DNA from: SOJZ01 sp964556565
Lineage (GTDB): Archaea > Thermoproteota > Bathyarchaeia > Bathyarchaeales > Bathyarchaeaceae
Assembly (NCBI GenBank): GCA_964556565.1
Contig: CAZKWF010000006.1
Span: 1 to 49,765 of the forward strand
DNA length: 49,765 bases
Reading direction: 5' to 3'
This document shows, piece after piece, positions 49,296 to 49,765 of the stretch. A model generated the notes under the pieces. It saw only the letters and a program-made list of their open reading frames with translations. It was not told the origin of the DNA and made no database searches. Numbering within the stretch: the stretch's first letter is position 1; each line of letters opens with the position of its first letter. The position numbers and the translations under genes were made by a program.

Positions 49296-49765
49296 TCAAC
49301 TCCTCAGAACTATCACGGATCCATACTGCATGAGGTCTCCCCAAGCTTGGGCCACTCCTGTTCTAGGGTCGCCCGGCACCTGTCGTTTGCCAGCCTCTCC
49401 ACGCAACTGCCAGAAGATTTCACACACTTTCATAAGTCCTGCTGCTGCTATTGGGTTGCCGACTCCTAACAGACCACCTGAGGGGTTTATGGGCAAGTCG
49501 CCGTCTCGCTGTGTGACGCCTTCTTCCGTGAGTTTTGGTGCTTCCCCTTTCTTGCAGAGTAAGAGTCCTTCCATGTGATGTAGTTCCTTATAATCGAACG
49601 GATCGTACGGTTCTGCTACGTCTATTTCTTTGCGTGGATTTTTGATTCCCGCCATTTTGTAAGCCATGCGGGCGGCGCATTCCACGTATTTCGGGTAATA
49701 AAGGTCTCTGTTTGTCCAGTAGGTCGAGTCTATGCCCCAACCGACACCGTCAACCCACACAGGGT
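49296..49765 (-). CDS. Thiolase-family protein, C-terminal part (cut by window end)
   Basis: The frame is open to the window edge (P-V-W-V-D-G...), so the GTG at 49760 is internal. The visible 155 residues are the C-terminal thiolase half: NPSGGLLGVGNPIAAAGLMK, LRGEAGKRQVPG and GVAQAWGDLMQYGSVIVLR. The thiolase His (GHP) is Asn in GNP, and the usual C-terminal catalytic Cys is not seen, as in many archaeal thiolase homologs that sit beside DUF35. Acetoacetyl-CoA or longer acyl-CoA chemistry is the family theme; activity cannot be judged without the N-terminal Cys. Confidence 0.88.
   Translation of the reverse strand, partial: PVWVDGVGWGIDSTYWTNRDLYYPKYVECAARMAYKMAGIKNPRKEIDVAEPYDPFDYKELHHMEGLLLCKKGEAPKLTEEGVTQRDGDLPINPSGGLLGVGNPIAAAGLMKVCEIFWQLRGEAGKRQVPGDPRTGVAQAWGDLMQYGSVIVLRS

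Overview
The window looks like chromosome of a mesophilic or moderately thermophilic archaeon of the TACK group; a Bathyarchaeia-like lineage is my best guess, but that is inference. Archaeal markers are an archaeosine tRNA-guanine transglycosylase with the archaeal C-terminal extension, PyrI, an aRNase J-type nuclease, a stand-alone EF-Tu domain-2 protein, DUF35/thiolase genes, TATA-type promoters and frequent TTG/GTG starts behind GGAGGTGA-type ribosome binding sites. I saw no rRNA, canonical tRNA, CRISPR array or transposase. The window opens inside tgtA and closes inside a thiolase gene.

Layout. 1-2.4 kb: 3' end of tgtA, then pyrI and pyrB transcribed divergently. 2.4-7.35 kb: a class III ribonucleotide reductase operon (glutaredoxin-like gene and nrdD), preceded by an NrdD paralog with an N-terminal winged helix and no glycyl-radical motif. 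7.6-10 kb: a membrane-anchored beta-helix/PKD/Ig surface protein. 10-11 kb: a low-coding stretch with repeats and a frameshifted AbrB-type gene. 11-16.2 kb: two related multi-pass membrane proteins, small membrane proteins, and a solitary, unusual CooS-type CO dehydrogenase. 16.4-22.7 kb: endonuclease IV, a two-subunit 2-oxoacid:ferredoxin oxidoreductase with a small Cys-rich gene after it, a PaaI-type thioesterase, an M20-like hydrolase and a zinc-ribbon microprotein. 22.8-26.4 kb: a three-gene DNA methyltransferase/nuclease-like cassette. 26.4-36.4 kb: RNase J, Fic, MFS, DUF2284, AIM24, a metzincin-like protein, HIT and several small proteins. 36.4-41.3 kb: metal handling (membrane wHTH plus VIT1/CCC1, ArsR plus ACR3, ABC exporter with a Met/His-rich insert). 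41.5-49.8 kb: a zinc-ribbon membrane protein, a candidate structured RNA, a secreted caspase-like protein, TrmO, SagB, rubrerythrin, TatD, and a DUF35-DUF35-thiolase operon.

Physiology. Class III RNR, ferredoxin-linked oxidoreductase, CooS-type protein and rubrerythrin fit an anaerobe that meets some oxidative and metal stress.

The observations I rate highest are: (i) the winged-helix, ATP-cone NrdD paralog lacking the radical glycine, which could be a nucleotide-sensing regulator of the adjacent nrdD operon; (ii) an alternating purine-pyrimidine palindrome (core ATGCATGC) at about two dozen places from 10.9 to 46.4 kb, almost all intergenic and often just after stop codons; (iii) a 77-nt element with a perfect 10-bp terminal stem placed about 30 bp behind a TATA box; (iv) a CooS whose C-cluster and D-cluster cysteines are changed; and (v) the methyltransferase/nuclease-like cassette.
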